Source: GCA-958296115 sp965222445
GTDB lineage: Bacteria; Chloroflexota; Dehalococcoidia; Lucifugimonadales; CAJWER01
Assembly (NCBI GenBank): GCA_965222445.1
Contig: CBDCTY010000002.1
Span: 2,852,001 to 2,916,000, forward strand
DNA length: 64,000 nucleotides
Direction of reading: 5' to 3'
The notes under the pieces were generated by a model. That model had not been told where the DNA came from and made no database searches. It saw nothing but the letters and a program-made list of their open reading frames with translations. The position numbers were made by a program, and so were the translations under genes. Shown here in pieces: positions 8,457 to 18,153 of the stretch (its first letter is position 1; each line of letters starts with the position of its first letter).

Positions 8457-10760
8457 GTGACATACGACCGCGGTGAGAAAGGTCCGGGCGCCGATAAGGT
8501 CACACTGAGCATCGGCGGTATGACCTGCGCGGCCTGCGTCCACCACGTCGAGAAGGCGCTGGCCGGAGTCGAGGGCGTCAGTGGCGCGAGCGTCAATCTG
8601 GCGACCGAGCGGGCGACGGTCGATTACTTTCCGAGCGTTGCAGCCGTGGCGGACCTCAGGGAAGCGGTGTCGGACGCGGGGTACTCGCTTCTCGGCGTAG
8701 CGGCTGACGGTGATGAACCGGCCATTGCCAGGGACCTGAGTGGACTGAAGTGGAAAGCCGGGCTCAGTCTTGCAACCGCAGCGGCAATCATGGCGGCCAT
8801 GGCGGCTGCGCCATTCAGGAACATCCTGCTGTTCGACGCTGACCTGCTCTTCATGGCTTTGGCCACCCCTGTCCAGTTCTGGGCCGGGGGCCAGTTCTAC
8901 GTCGGCGCATGGCGCGCGCTGCGTGGCCGCACGAGCAACATGAACACGCTGATAGCCGTGGGCACGTCCGCGGCGTACGGCTATAGCGTTTACGCAACCC
9001 TGTTCGGAGGCGCGGCGGCATTCCGCGAGAGCGGTGCCGCGACCTATTTCGATACGTCGACGGCCATCATTGGGCTCGTGCTGCTGGGCCGCTACCTCGA
9101 GGCCCGAGCGAAGGGCAGGGCGTCCGGCGCGATCAGGGCGCTGGCGCGCTTAGGCGCGAAGACGGCGCGTGTAGTGCGCAACGGCGTCGAGTCCGATGTG
9201 CCAGCCGAGGATGTTCAGGTAGGGGATCTCGTGCTGGTGAGGCCCGGAGAGAAGGTCGCCGCCGACGGCGAGGTGGTCGACGGCTCTTCGTGGGTCGACG
9301 AGTCGATGCTGACGGGCGAGAGCCGCCCTGTCGAGAAGGGCGCGGGCGCCACGGTCTATGGCGCGACGGTGAACGGCTCCGGCAGCTTCACGTTCCGCGC
9401 TACAGGCGTAGGCAAAGATACCGTGCTGAGCCATATAGTGAGGCTGGTGGAGGACGCGCAGGGGTCGAGAGCGCCGATTCAACGCCTGGCCGACGTCGTG
9501 GCGAGCTACTTCGTGCCTGTAGTCATCGGTGTAGCGGCCTTGGTGTTCGTCGTCTGGCTCATCCTGGGGCCGCCGCCGTCGTACATCTACGCCATCATGA
9601 CCGCAGTTGCCGTGCTTATCATAGCCTGCCCGTGTGCTCTCGGGCTGGCGACGCCGACCGCCATCATGGTCGGCATAGGCAAGGGGGCCGAGTCCGGCAT
9701 CCTGATACGGGACGCCGAGGCACTCGAAACGGCCCACAAGGTGCAGGTCGTCCTTCTGGACAAGACGGGCACCATAACCGAGGGCAGGCCGTCCGTGACC
9801 GACGTAGTTGCCGCCGGCATCGGCGAGGATGATCTGCTGAGGCTCGCGGCTTCGGTCGAGCGTGTGTCCGAGCATCCCGTGGGCGAGGCAGTCGTGCGGG
9901 CGGCTGGCGAGCGGGGTCTGGACATTGCGGGAGTCACGGGATTCCAGTCGATGCCCGGATACGGCCTCGAGGCTGTCGTCGCCGGAACCCCTGTTCTCGT
10001 AGGGAGCCGCGCCCTGTTGGAGCAGCGTGGCGTAGAGTTGAATGGTCTCGGCGGTCCGGCAAACGCGTTGTCGCAACAGGGCAAGAGCGTAGCCTTCGTG
10101 GCCGTCGACGGCGCTGCCAGAGGAGTAATAGGTGTCGCCGACACCCTCAGACCGGGAGCGACGGAGGCCGTCGAGGCCATCAGGGCCCTGGGCGTGGATG
10201 TGATTATGTTGACCGGCGACAACCCTGCAGCGGCACATGCCATAGCCCGCGAAGCGGGTATCGACGAGGTCATAGCGGGCGTGCTCCCGGCTGGGAAGGC
10301 CGAGCACGCTGCGGCTTTGCGGCGCAGCGGCAAGGCCGTCGCTGTGGTGGGCGATGGGATCAACGACTCTCCCGCCCTGGCCGAGGCCGATCTCGGCATC
10401 GCGGTAGGGACTGGCACCGACGTTGCGATCGAGACGGCTGGCATTACGCTGGTCAGCGGCGATGTCCGCGGGGTCGCGTCGGCCATAGCCCTGAGCCGCG
10501 CCACGATGCGTACGATACGCCAGAACCTGTTCTGGGCGTTCGCCTATAACGTGGCCTTGATACCGATCGCGGCCGGCGTGCTCTACCCGCTCTTTTCCGG
10601 TGGTGTTCCCGACGCGCTGGGCCCGGTCTTCGGCGAGTTCGGCTTCCTGAACCCCATTCTGGCGGCGGGCGCGATGGCCGTCAGCTCGGTCACCGTGGTC
10701 TCGAACTCGCTGAGACTTCGCGCTTTCACACCGGATGGAGCATCGAGGAGGTCGGTATGA
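8457..10760 (+). CDS. copA: Copper-translocating P1B-type ATPase
   Basis: 767 residues; exports Cu(I) (or Ag) across the cytoplasmic membrane at the cost of ATP. A single N-terminal heavy-metal domain has GMTCAAC (Cys24, Cys27). The membrane metal site is CPC at 391-393 (IACPCALGLATPTA), typical of Cu(I) pumps. The phosphorylated Asp is D435 in DKTGTITEG, the SEHPVGEAV motif follows, and the hinge is GDGINDSPAL at 632-637. Eight membrane segments are expected and visible as hydrophobic blocks. Start is GTG preceded by a GCGGA, chosen because the HMA domain begins soon after. It overlaps the YHS gene by 4 bp. Substrate Cu rather than Zn rests on CPC and the HMA sequence. Confidence 0.95.
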   Translation: MTYDRGEKGPGADKVTLSIGGMTCAACVHHVEKALAGVEGVSGASVNLATERATVDYFPSVAAVADLREAVSDAGYSLLGVAADGDEPAIARDLSGLKWKAGLSLATAAAIMAAMAAAPFRNILLFDADLLFMALATPVQFWAGGQFYVGAWRALRGRTSNMNTLIAVGTSAAYGYSVYATLFGGAAAFRESGAATYFDTSTAIIGLVLLGRYLEARAKGRASGAIRALARLGAKTARVVRNGVESDVPAEDVQVGDLVLVRPGEKVAADGEVVDGSSWVDESMLTGESRPVEKGAGATVYGATVNGSGSFTFRATGVGKDTVLSHIVRLVEDAQGSRAPIQRLADVVASYFVPVVIGVAALVFVVWLILGPPPSYIYAIMTAVAVLIIACPCALGLATPTAIMVGIGKGAESGILIRDAEALETAHKVQVVLLDKTGTITEGRPSVTDVVAAGIGEDDLLRLAASVERVSEHPVGEAVVRAAGERGLDIAGVTGFQSMPGYGLEAVVAGTPVLVGSRALLEQRGVELNGLGGPANALSQQGKSVAFVAVDGAARGVIGVADTLRPGATEAVEAIRALGVDVIMLTGDNPAAAHAIAREAGIDEVIAGVLPAGKAEHAAALRRSGKAVAVVGDGINDSPALAEADLGIAVGTGTDVAIETAGITLVSGDVRGVASAIALSRATMRTIRQNLFWAFAYNVALIPIAAGVLYPLFSGGVPDALGPVFGEFGFLNPILAAGAMAVSSVTVVSNSLRLRAFTPDGASRRSV

Positions 10761-10957
10761 GGATACGCCTGTTCCGCAAGCGCGGCCCTGTGGCCGCGGA
10801 CCCCGTGTGCGGCATGGAGGTGGAGATGGACAGGGCGCCGGGCGGGAAGTGGGAGTACGAAGGCACGGACTACTACTTCTGTGCTCCCGGGTGCGGCCGC
10901 GCCTTCCAGAGAGAGCCGGAATCATACCTGTCGGGAGAGAAGAGGATCGAGATGTAG
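10757..10957 (+). CDS. Small YHS-domain protein
   Basis: 66 residues; overlaps the copA stop codon (ATGA), so translation is coupled. After a basic N-terminus it carries the YHS signature: DPVCGMEVE, then YEGTDYYFCAPGCGRAFQ. YHS domains are short, often found inside or beside heavy-metal ATPases, and their cysteines are thought to bind metal. The CAPGC and PVCGM cysteines make a metal-chaperone or sensor role for the adjacent pump plausible, but this is inference. Confidence 0.85.
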   Translation: MRIRLFRKRGPVAADPVCGMEVEMDRAPGGKWEYEGTDYYFCAPGCGRAFQREPESYLSGEKRIEM

Positions 10958-11048
10958 GCCGCAGCCCTGGGGACCGGCCTTCATACTTTCTTTACGTTCG
11001 CTCAGCTACCATAGATACGTAGTCACTGAAGGCAGGAATGGCACCGGA

Positions 11049-11741
11049 ATGGCAAGCACTGTCCTGATAGTAGAGGACGATCCGAACACGGCGAACCTGG
11101 TGGGGCTGTACCTCAAGAGGGATGGCCACAAGGTGGCCCACGCCGCGGACGGAGTGACGGGACTGAGGCTTGCCCGTGAGGCCCGCCCGGACCTGGTGGT
11201 GCTCGACCTGATGCTGCCGCGTCTTGACGGTATGGAGATCACGCGGGCCCTCAGGGAGGAGTCGTCGGTCCCAATCGTGATGCTCACCGCGCGAGTCGAC
11301 GAGACCGACAGGCTGAGGGGTCTGGACCTGGGCGCCGACGACTACGTTACGAAGCCGTTCAGCCCCAGGGAGCTTGCCGCTAGGGTGCGTGCGGTCCTCC
11401 GCCGCACGAATAGGGAGGCCCCCGCGGGTGGACCGATCAGGATGGCCTACGGGGAGATCGGGCTCGACCTGAACAGCCGCCAAGTCACCGTCGGGCCGAG
11501 CTCGGTGCCGCTTACGCCGACCGAGTTCAGCCTGCTGGAGATGTTCATCAGCGAGCCCGGGCGCGTCTTTACCCGCGATCAGATCATCGACCGCGTGTTC
11601 GGCTACGACTTCGATGGGTTCGACCGCACGGTCGACGCCCACGTCTCCAACCTCAGGCGGAAGATTCACAAGGCCAGCGCCGAAGAGCGCAAGTACGTTC
11701 ACACGGTGTACGGGGTGGGCTACAAGTTTGGCGATGCGTAG
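11049..11741 (+). CDS. OmpR-family DNA-binding response regulator
   Basis: 230 residues. The receiver domain has the acidic pair (VEDD, residues 9-11), phosphoacceptor Asp53 in VVLDLMLPRLDG, and the LTAR and VTKPFSPREL motifs; the C-terminal winged helix is of OmpR/PhoB type (LTPTEFSLLEMFISEPGRVF through VYGVGYKFGD). The frame is open further upstream, but the ATG at 11049 starts exactly at the conserved receiver strand. Overlaps the kinase gene by 8 bp. The position next to copA and the macAB-like exporter suggests it controls one or both; the target site is unknown. Confidence 0.93.
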   Translation: MASTVLIVEDDPNTANLVGLYLKRDGHKVAHAADGVTGLRLAREARPDLVVLDLMLPRLDGMEITRALREESSVPIVMLTARVDETDRLRGLDLGADDYVTKPFSPRELAARVRAVLRRTNREAPAGGPIRMAYGEIGLDLNSRQVTVGPSSVPLTPTEFSLLEMFISEPGRVFTRDQIIDRVFGYDFDGFDRTVDAHVSNLRRKIHKASAEERKYVHTVYGVGYKFGDA

Positions 11742-13140
11742 ATTGCTGTCCAGTCTCCAGGTCAGGCTGATAGTCGGCTTCGTGGCGGCGTTGGCCCTGG
11801 CGCTCAGCTCCGTGGGCCTCTACGTCGGATACGCCGCTGACAGGGAGGTCGCCCGCATCCGCGAGGAGTCCACCGAGGCGCGGATGGCTCGCCTCAAGCT
11901 CGCTCTCGAAGAGCACTACGCCCGCAACAAGGGTTGGTACGAAGTACAGCCCTTCCTGGAGCGAGTAGGACCCGTGTACGGCAAGTGGCTGGTTCTGAAG
12001 GACAAGGACGGCCAGGTGGTCGGAGATTCTCGGGGCAAGAGGAAGAGTGCCGGGCCCAGTCACATGCGATCGCATCGTGGCATTACCATACATGTGTATG
12101 AGGCTGACCCGAAGATGGCCTCCCTGGTTGCTGATAAGAAGCGCGAGGTGGGCGAGTTGACGGTGGCCTCCGACAACCTGCCCGAAGCGTTGGCCGAGCC
12201 TCCCTTGTCCAGGCTCTCCCAGGCCGTGAACCGCTCTCTCCTTTGGGCAGGTCTGGTCGCTGGTGGCGGCGGCCTGCTGCTCATCACCATGATGTCGAGC
12301 AGCGCTCTAGCGCCCGTTCGGACTCTAACCGGGGCCGCTCGGCGGCTCGGGGGAGGCGACCTGTCGCAGCGCGTCCCCGTTCGAGGGGAGGACGAGGTGG
12401 GCCAGCTGGCGCGGACCTTCAACTCCATGGCCGAGGGCATGGAACGTGCCGAGACACAACGCCGCAGCCTCGTCGCAGACGTAGCGCATGAGTTGAGATC
12501 GCCTCTGTCTAACATTCAGGGGACCATCGAGGCGATGCGTGACGGCCTCATGGAAAAAGAGGACGCTTCTCTGGACCTGCTGCACGAGCAGGCTCTTCAC
12601 CTGTCCCATATCGTAGACGATCTGGGCCTGCTTGCCCAAGCCGAGGCGGGCGACCTCAGCCTGGATATCAGGCCGGATTCTGTCCTAGACGCGGCCAGGC
12701 ATTCGGTCGAGGCTTTCCGTGCTCGCGCCGAAGCGAAGGGTGTCGGGCTCACTCTGGGCGCATCGAGGGATGTCCCGCTTGCAATGATGGACCGGCAGCG
12801 TGTCCAGCAGGTTATGGGCAATCTGCTGGACAACGCCATACGCCACACGCAGGGAGGAGGCCTTGTGAGCGTCCATGTCGACGCGCAGGGGTCGGGCGCC
12901 GTGAGTGTTGCCGTGGACGACACAGGCCAGGGAATTGCCGAAGACGACCTGCCCCTCATCTTCGAGCGGCTCCACCGCGTGGACCCTTCACGGACGAGGG
13001 CCACAGGTGGGGCAGGTCTCGGCCTCACCATCGCAAAGAGGCTCGTGGAAGCGCAGGGGGGTACTATCGGCGCAGTCAGCACTGTTGGGCGCGGGTCGAG
13101 ATTCGTGATCACACTTCCGGTCGCGGCTGGCGCAAGTTGA
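11734..13140 (+). CDS. Sensor histidine kinase
   Basis: 468 residues. One membrane helix near 11-32, an extracytoplasmic sensor of about 130 residues, a second helix near 167-190, then HAMP (ALAPVRTLTGAARRLGGGDL), HisKA with His252 in DVAHELRSPLSN, and HATPase with N-box GNLLDNAIRHT, DTGQGIAEDDLPLIFERLHR and GLGLTIAKRLVEAQGG. The start ATG overlaps the regulator stop by 8 bp, so the two form a pair. The sensor part has no cysteine-rich or His-rich metal motif, so the signal is not evident. Confidence 0.93.
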   Translation: MRRLLSSLQVRLIVGFVAALALALSSVGLYVGYAADREVARIREESTEARMARLKLALEEHYARNKGWYEVQPFLERVGPVYGKWLVLKDKDGQVVGDSRGKRKSAGPSHMRSHRGITIHVYEADPKMASLVADKKREVGELTVASDNLPEALAEPPLSRLSQAVNRSLLWAGLVAGGGGLLLITMMSSSALAPVRTLTGAARRLGGGDLSQRVPVRGEDEVGQLARTFNSMAEGMERAETQRRSLVADVAHELRSPLSNIQGTIEAMRDGLMEKEDASLDLLHEQALHLSHIVDDLGLLAQAEAGDLSLDIRPDSVLDAARHSVEAFRARAEAKGVGLTLGASRDVPLAMMDRQRVQQVMGNLLDNAIRHTQGGGLVSVHVDAQGSGAVSVAVDDTGQGIAEDDLPLIFERLHRVDPSRTRATGGAGLGLTIAKRLVEAQGGTIGAVSTVGRGSRFVITLPVAAGAS

Positions 13141-13172
13141 GGGAATTCAAACGTTTGAGCGACCGCACAAGG

Positions 13173-13178
13173 TATAGT
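13173..13178 (+). promoter_or_regulatory. Candidate -10 element before the adaptor/macB genes
   Basis: TATAGT, 21 bp ahead of the adaptor ATG, with GGGGGAGA as a ribosome site between. No convincing -35 at 16-18 bp. It may give the exporter genes their own transcript, or they may be read through from the kinase gene, which ends 59 bp before the adaptor. Confidence 0.35.
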
Positions 13179-13199
13179 GGCAATCGGGGGAGAACATAG

Positions 13200-16088
13200 A
13201 TGAACCTGCTCGAAGCCCTGAAGGGCATCAAGGTCTGGCAGATCGTCGTCCTGATAGCGGTCGTTGCGCTCGCCGCCGCCGGCACGTATGTCGGATACAC
13301 AATGGCAACCGCCGAGGAGACATTGGACTTGGGAGAAGACCGGCGCCTCGTTTCGGTGCAGCGCGGAGACCTCGTCAACGAGGTATCCGTGAACGGCAGC
13401 CTGGTGTATGCGAACAGCGACACTCTCAGCTTCGGGACTGATGGGACGGTCGCCGACGTGGTGGTCGAGGAGGGCCAGCGGGTTCAGGCAGGGGAGGCGC
13501 TTGCTCGCCTGGACAGTGAGACGATAGCCGAGCTGGAGAGGAAGATCGTGCAGGCGGAGGGTGCGCTGCGAGACGCCGAGGAGGCGCTGGCGGAGGCCCG
13601 GGACCCTTATTCCGACGTCGACCTGGCCCGGGCGGAGGCCGACATCGCCGACGCGCTGGTTGCGAAGAGGGCCGTGGAGGATGCTCTCGCAGACCTTCAG
13701 ACGGCCGACCCGCAGGCCGTGGCGAGGGCCAGGGCCGCCGTTTCCGATGCACTCATAGCCAAGATGGCCGCGGAGGACGAACTGGCAGACTTGCAAACGG
13801 CCGGCCCGCAGGCTGTCGCCAGGGCGAGGTCCAAAGTCGCGGACGCGCTGGTTGCGAAGAGGGCTGCAGAGGATGGCCTGGAGGCGTTGACTCCCACCCC
13901 TCGGCAGATCGCCGAAGCGGAGAAGGCAATTACCACGGCTGAGGCGGCAGTGCGGGACGCCGAGGAGTCCCTTGGCGATCTACTGGCTCCCCCGTCCTCG
14001 GATATGCTTGCAAGGGCGGAGGACACAATCACAAAGGCCAAGCGCACCCTGCAAGATGCGCAGGACGCCCTCGCCGAACTGCTGGAGCCTTCGGAAGGTA
14101 AGGTCGCGGCCGCCGAGGCGGCCATCACCCGAGCGGAGGAGGAGCTGGAGAACGCCAACACTGCGCTGGACGAGCTGCTGACAACTCCCGACGAGGACCT
14201 GCTCGCCGACGCTATGTCGGATCTCGAGTCGGCCCGGGTGTCGTTGAACGAGGCCCAGCTCGACCTCACTCTCGCTGGGAGCGACTGGGACGGCAAACTC
14301 GAGACCGCTCGCGACGCCGTCGATACGGCCGCCGAGGGGTACGCTGCCGCGTTCTCCGAGTGGCTCGGCTCGACACCGACCGGCGAGGAGCTAGCAATGG
14401 ACCCGGAGGCGATTCTCGCGGCCTGGGGCGCGGATATCGAGGCGCTCTTCTCACCGACCGCTCGATCCATTCGGCCTGACCTGTACTTCGCCAAGGGCAG
14501 CGGCGACGATCCTGAGACCCGGTGGGATGAGAGCGTCATCTACTTCTGGCTGCACTTCTTCCCACAGGACATCATGGTGACCTGTGAGGACGACGAGCCG
14601 TCGCGCACTCCCTGCATCATGCGTGACTTCGACGAGACCTGGAACAGTCTGACGGCGGCCAGGGATAGCCTGGCGACTCTGGAACTGGAGGCCGAAAGGG
14701 CGCTCTCGCAGAGGGATACTGCGGTCAAGCGGGCCGAGGAGACGGTCGCCGACGCCGAGCAGAAGATATTCGATTTGCAGGAGAAGCCCGACCCACTGGC
14801 GCTGGAAGCCGCAGGTAGACGGAGGGAGACGGCGACGCATGCTCTACAGGATGCCGAGTCTGCCCTGGCAGAGCTTCTCAGCCCATCCGACCTGGAGGTC
14901 GAGGAGCACGAGCGGCGGGTGGACGTGGCCGCGGCGGCGCTGGATGTTGCCGAGGCCGAGCTCGCTGACTTGAAGTCCGACCCGGACGACGGCGACATGT
15001 CCACGGCGAGGGCGCAGCTCGCCCTGGCAAAGGCGAACTTGGAGGAGGGCGAGTTTGACTTGGCCGAGCTCAGGGCGGGCCCAAGTCAGATCGATCTCGA
15101 TGCCGCTAGGGCCCAGGTCGAGCTGGCGACGGCCAATCTCGAATCTGCCGAAGCGGAAATCGCAGCGCTGCAGGCCCCCGACGAGGCCGATCTCGATGCC
15201 GCGCGGGCGCAGATCGAGCTGGCAGCGGCCAACCTCGAATCTGCCGAGGCTGACCTGGCAGACCTGCTGGCAGGACCTGATCCCTTGGACGTCGGCGCAA
15301 GCCGCAAGAAGGTCGCGCTGGCAACCGCGAACGTTGCGGATCTGAATGAGAAGCTTGCCGAGATCCGGTCAGGGGCGGACCCGCTGGTCGTGTCTCTGAG
15401 AGGGGGGGATGTGGCTGCGGCCAAGTCTGCCCTCGACGCTCTCCACGAGCAGCTGGCACAATCCGTGATCACCGCGCCTTGGAACGGTATCGTGACCAGT
15501 GTGAAGGTGGAGGAAGGACAGGACGTCAAGCTGGGCGCCGCTGCTGTCGAGATGGTCGATCCGACTACGGTCGAGGTTGCCGGCACCATCGACGAGATCG
15601 ACATCCTGTTCGTCAAGGAGGGCGCGGAGGCCGCGATCACGCTTGACGCGCTCCCGGGGCAGACCCTTTCGGGGACCGTTTCCGAGATCGGGGCTCAGAC
15701 CACGAGCCGCCAGGGTGGGCAGTTCGATCCATTCAGCCCCCAGACCAGCTCGGTCCTCTATCCGATTACCATCCAGGCCCAGCAGCCCAGGGGAATCGAG
15801 CTCCCTGAGGGGCTTACGGCTCTCGCATCGTTGGTCATAGAGGAGGACCTGAACGTCCTGCGCGTCCCCATAGACGCCCTCTTCGGCACCTTCGATCAGC
15901 CGGTTCTGAAGGTCATGACCGACGGGGTGCTCGAAGACCGGAAGATCGAGATTGGCAACACGGACGACTTCTGGGCCGTGGTAGAGTCCGGGGTCTCCGA
16001 GGGTGAGATGGTGGTGCTTGAGACACGCCCGGAGGGCGGCGGCTTCGACTTCGGGCGGTTCGGCGGTGGACGTGTTATCCGGCGTTAG
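13200..16088 (+). CDS. MacA/HlyD-like efflux adaptor with giant coiled-coil region
   Basis: 962 residues, more than twice the usual 350-420 of MacA/HlyD adaptors. One N-terminal membrane helix (about 12-33), then half of the lipoyl-like domain (ISVQRGD-type strand to VVVEEGQRVQAGEALARLD, about 45-105), a very long Ala/Glu/Asp-rich coiled coil with repeated segments (ALAELL, AEANLE, SAEADLADLL types) up to about residue 745, the second lipoyl half (TAPWNGIVTSVKVEEGQDVK, about 755-780), a beta-barrel and a C-terminal membrane-proximal domain. The coil is interrupted near 380-490 by a non-coiled insert with two cysteines. It precedes a MacB-type ATPase and permease (20 bp), so it is the adaptor of that exporter. 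Confidence 0.88.
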   Translation: MNLLEALKGIKVWQIVVLIAVVALAAAGTYVGYTMATAEETLDLGEDRRLVSVQRGDLVNEVSVNGSLVYANSDTLSFGTDGTVADVVVEEGQRVQAGEALARLDSETIAELERKIVQAEGALRDAEEALAEARDPYSDVDLARAEADIADALVAKRAVEDALADLQTADPQAVARARAAVSDALIAKMAAEDELADLQTAGPQAVARARSKVADALVAKRAAEDGLEALTPTPRQIAEAEKAITTAEAAVRDAEESLGDLLAPPSSDMLARAEDTITKAKRTLQDAQDALAELLEPSEGKVAAAEAAITRAEEELENANTALDELLTTPDEDLLADAMSDLESARVSLNEAQLDLTLAGSDWDGKLETARDAVDTAAEGYAAAFSEWLGSTPTGEELAMDPEAILAAWGADIEALFSPTARSIRPDLYFAKGSGDDPETRWDESVIYFWLHFFPQDIMVTCEDDEPSRTPCIMRDFDETWNSLTAARDSLATLELEAERALSQRDTAVKRAEETVADAEQKIFDLQEKPDPLALEAAGRRRETATHALQDAESALAELLSPSDLEVEEHERRVDVAAAALDVAEAELADLKSDPDDGDMSTARAQLALAKANLEEGEFDLAELRAGPSQIDLDAARAQVELATANLESAEAEIAALQAPDEADLDAARAQIELAAANLESAEADLADLLAGPDPLDVGASRKKVALATANVADLNEKLAEIRSGADPLVVSLRGGDVAAAKSALDALHEQLAQSVITAPWNGIVTSVKVEEGQDVKLGAAAVEMVDPTTVEVAGTIDEIDILFVKEGAEAAITLDALPGQTLSGTVSEIGAQTTSRQGGQFDPFSPQTSSVLYPITIQAQQPRGIELPEGLTALASLVIEEDLNVLRVPIDALFGTFDQPVLKVMTDGVLEDRKIEIGNTDDFWAVVESGVSEGEMVVLETRPEGGGFDFGRFGGGRVIRR

Positions 16089-16108
16089 CTCCCACCAGTA
16101 GGACGGCA

Positions 16109-16819
16109 ATGATAGAAATCGAAGACGTTACCAAGATATACAAGATGGGCGAGGTGGAGGTCGCCGCCCTTAACGGCGTCACGATCGCCATAGAGCAGGG
16201 CGAGCTCGTGTCCGTCATGGGCCCGTCGGGCTCGGGAAAGTCGACCCTGATGAACATACTGGGCTGCCTCGACGTCCCCACGTCCGGAAAGTACAGATTC
16301 GAGGGGCAGGACGTCGGCTCTCTCAACGACAACGGTCTTGCGGGCATACGGAACCGGAAGGTCGGGTTCGTGTTCCAGACCTACAGCCTGCTGTCACGGC
16401 TGACCGCGTTGGAGAACGTGGAGCTGTCGATGCTCTACGGCAACGGGAAGAACCGGAGGCGAAGGGCCCTCGACGCCCTGGACCGCGTCGGGCTCGGTGA
16501 CCGCGTCAAGCACCGCCCGGCGGAGCTGTCGGGAGGGCAGCAGCAACGGGTGGGGATAGCCAGGGCGCTTGCCAAGGAGCCGTCCGTCCTGCTGGCCGAC
16601 GAGCCGACGGGCAACCTGGACAGCCGCTCCAGCGAGGAGATAGTAGACATGCTCCGTAGGCTCAACTCGGAGGACGGTATGACCGTCGTCATAGTCACGC
16701 ACGACTTCGAGATTGCCAACAGCACTCGTCGGATCATCTCCATGAGGGACGGACAAGCCATCAGCGACGTGCCAGTGCCGCAGCGGGCCGACGGCCCTGA
16801 CAGGGAGAGAGAAGCATGA
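16109..16819 (+). CDS. MacB/LolD-type ABC transporter ATPase
   Basis: 236 residues. Walker A GPSGSGKST at 38-46, Q-loop VFQTYSLL, signature LSGGQQQRVGIARAL near 140, Walker B VLLADEPTGNLD near 160-170, and the switch histidine in VIVTHD. This is the MacB/LolD/FtsE group of ATPases that power mechanotransmission permeases rather than classic import. Overlaps the permease by 4 bp (ATGA). With the upstream adaptor it forms a three-part exporter for peptides, macrolides or lipids; the cargo is unknown. Confidence 0.94.
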   Translation: MIEIEDVTKIYKMGEVEVAALNGVTIAIEQGELVSVMGPSGSGKSTLMNILGCLDVPTSGKYRFEGQDVGSLNDNGLAGIRNRKVGFVFQTYSLLSRLTALENVELSMLYGNGKNRRRRALDALDRVGLGDRVKHRPAELSGGQQQRVGIARALAKEPSVLLADEPTGNLDSRSSEEIVDMLRRLNSEDGMTVVIVTHDFEIANSTRRIISMRDGQAISDVPVPQRADGPDREREA

Positions 16820-18051
16820 ACCCTCTCGACATCGTACGGACGGCGGCATTCGCCCTGGGGGCCAACAAGCTGCGCACGATACTGGCACTGCTCGGCATCA
16901 TCATAGGCGTGGCGGCCGTGGTGGTGATGCTGTCGATAGGGCGCGGCGTCCAGGCCGAGATCGAGTCTCAGTTCGAGGGACTGGGGACGAACAGCCTGCA
17001 AGTCCGCACCGATTTCCAGGTAGCGCCTTGTTGTGATAATGTTCTGACCCTCGACGACTCGTATGCACTCGCTGACTCTGATATGGCGCCGTCGGTGGTC
17101 AAGGTATCCCCGGAGATAGAGGCGTCGGGTGATATAGTCGCCGGTCGAGAGAGCACGTCCGGCCAGGTGCTGGGCGTCACCCCCCAGTTCCTGGGAGTGC
17201 GCAACTACGAGCTGGGGTCCGGCCGGTTCATCAACGCGGTCCACGTCCAGAACATTTCCCAGGTGGCCGTGCTCGGCTCCGAAATAGCCGAGATGCTGTT
17301 CGGCTTCCGTGACCCTGTTGGGCAGCCCGTGAGGATAGACGGGCGGCAGTACACGGTCATCGGTGTGCTGGAGGGCCGCGGCACCGCCGGTTTCTTCGGC
17401 AACATAGACTCGAACATCCTGGTCCCGATTACCACGGCCAACTACAGGCTTCAGGGGGTTATTGGCAGGCCGGGCGCTATCCTCGTCGAAGTCATATACG
17501 TCCAGGTCACGAGCGTCGACGAGATCGACGCCGCCATGGAGCAGGTGGACACGATACTCCGGCTGCGGCACCGTGTCGTCGACGCGCCCGAATACCAGAT
17601 ATACAGCCCTCAGACGTTCGTCGAGGCGGCCAGCGAGTCCGTGCAAGCCTTCTCGATCTTCATGGGGTCGGTTGCGGGCATATCCCTGCTCGTGGGCGGC
17701 ATCGGGATCATGAACGTCATGCTGGTCTCCGTGACCGAGCGCATCCGCGAGATAGGCGTCCGGAAGGCCATGGGTGCAAAGAAGCGCGACATCCTCTCTC
17801 AGTTCGTACTGGAATCCATCCTCCTGACCCTCGGAGGCGGCGCCACCGGAGCGGTGCTTGGCATAGGGCTGTCCAGGCTCATGAGCGGCGTGCCCCTTGC
17901 AGGAGAGGGATCGGAGCTCAGTACAATCGTCACGGTCGACGTCATCGTACTCGTACTGGTCGTTTCGATCTCAATCGGGCTCTTCTTCGGCATCTACCCC
18001 GCCTTCAGGGCGGCCAGGCTGCATCCCATCGAGGCGCTGAGGCATGAGTAG
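16816..18051 (+). CDS. MacB-type ABC transporter permease (FtsX fold)
   Basis: 411 residues with the MacB topology: an N-terminal membrane helix (LRTILALLGIIIGVAAVVVM), a large extracytoplasmic MacB_PCD domain (about 50-270), and three C-terminal helices of the FtsX domain, including the family-typical GIGIMNVMLVSVTERIREIG loop. The protein ends PAFRAARLHPIEALRHE, the standard end of this family. Here ATPase and permease are separate genes, unlike E. coli MacB where they are fused. It is coupled to the ATPase by a 4-bp overlap. Confidence 0.93.
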   Translation: MNPLDIVRTAAFALGANKLRTILALLGIIIGVAAVVVMLSIGRGVQAEIESQFEGLGTNSLQVRTDFQVAPCCDNVLTLDDSYALADSDMAPSVVKVSPEIEASGDIVAGRESTSGQVLGVTPQFLGVRNYELGSGRFINAVHVQNISQVAVLGSEIAEMLFGFRDPVGQPVRIDGRQYTVIGVLEGRGTAGFFGNIDSNILVPITTANYRLQGVIGRPGAILVEVIYVQVTSVDEIDAAMEQVDTILRLRHRVVDAPEYQIYSPQTFVEAASESVQAFSIFMGSVAGISLLVGGIGIMNVMLVSVTERIREIGVRKAMGAKKRDILSQFVLESILLTLGGGATGAVLGIGLSRLMSGVPLAGEGSELSTIVTVDVIVLVLVVSISIGLFFGIYPAFRAARLHPIEALRHE

Positions 18052-18153
18052 GATGCTCCAATCCGCCGTGCAGCGCCGCACCCGTCACTTCCGGGCAAGC
18101 GTGAGCTTGTCACCGTCGAAGGCTCGTCGGCATCACCTCATAGGAGACTCTGC

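Noticed and set aside
9150..10925. 591-residue minus-strand frame opposite copA
   Set aside because: Low-complexity Arg/His-rich translation, no ribosome site, and copA with all P-type ATPase motifs occupies the plus strand.
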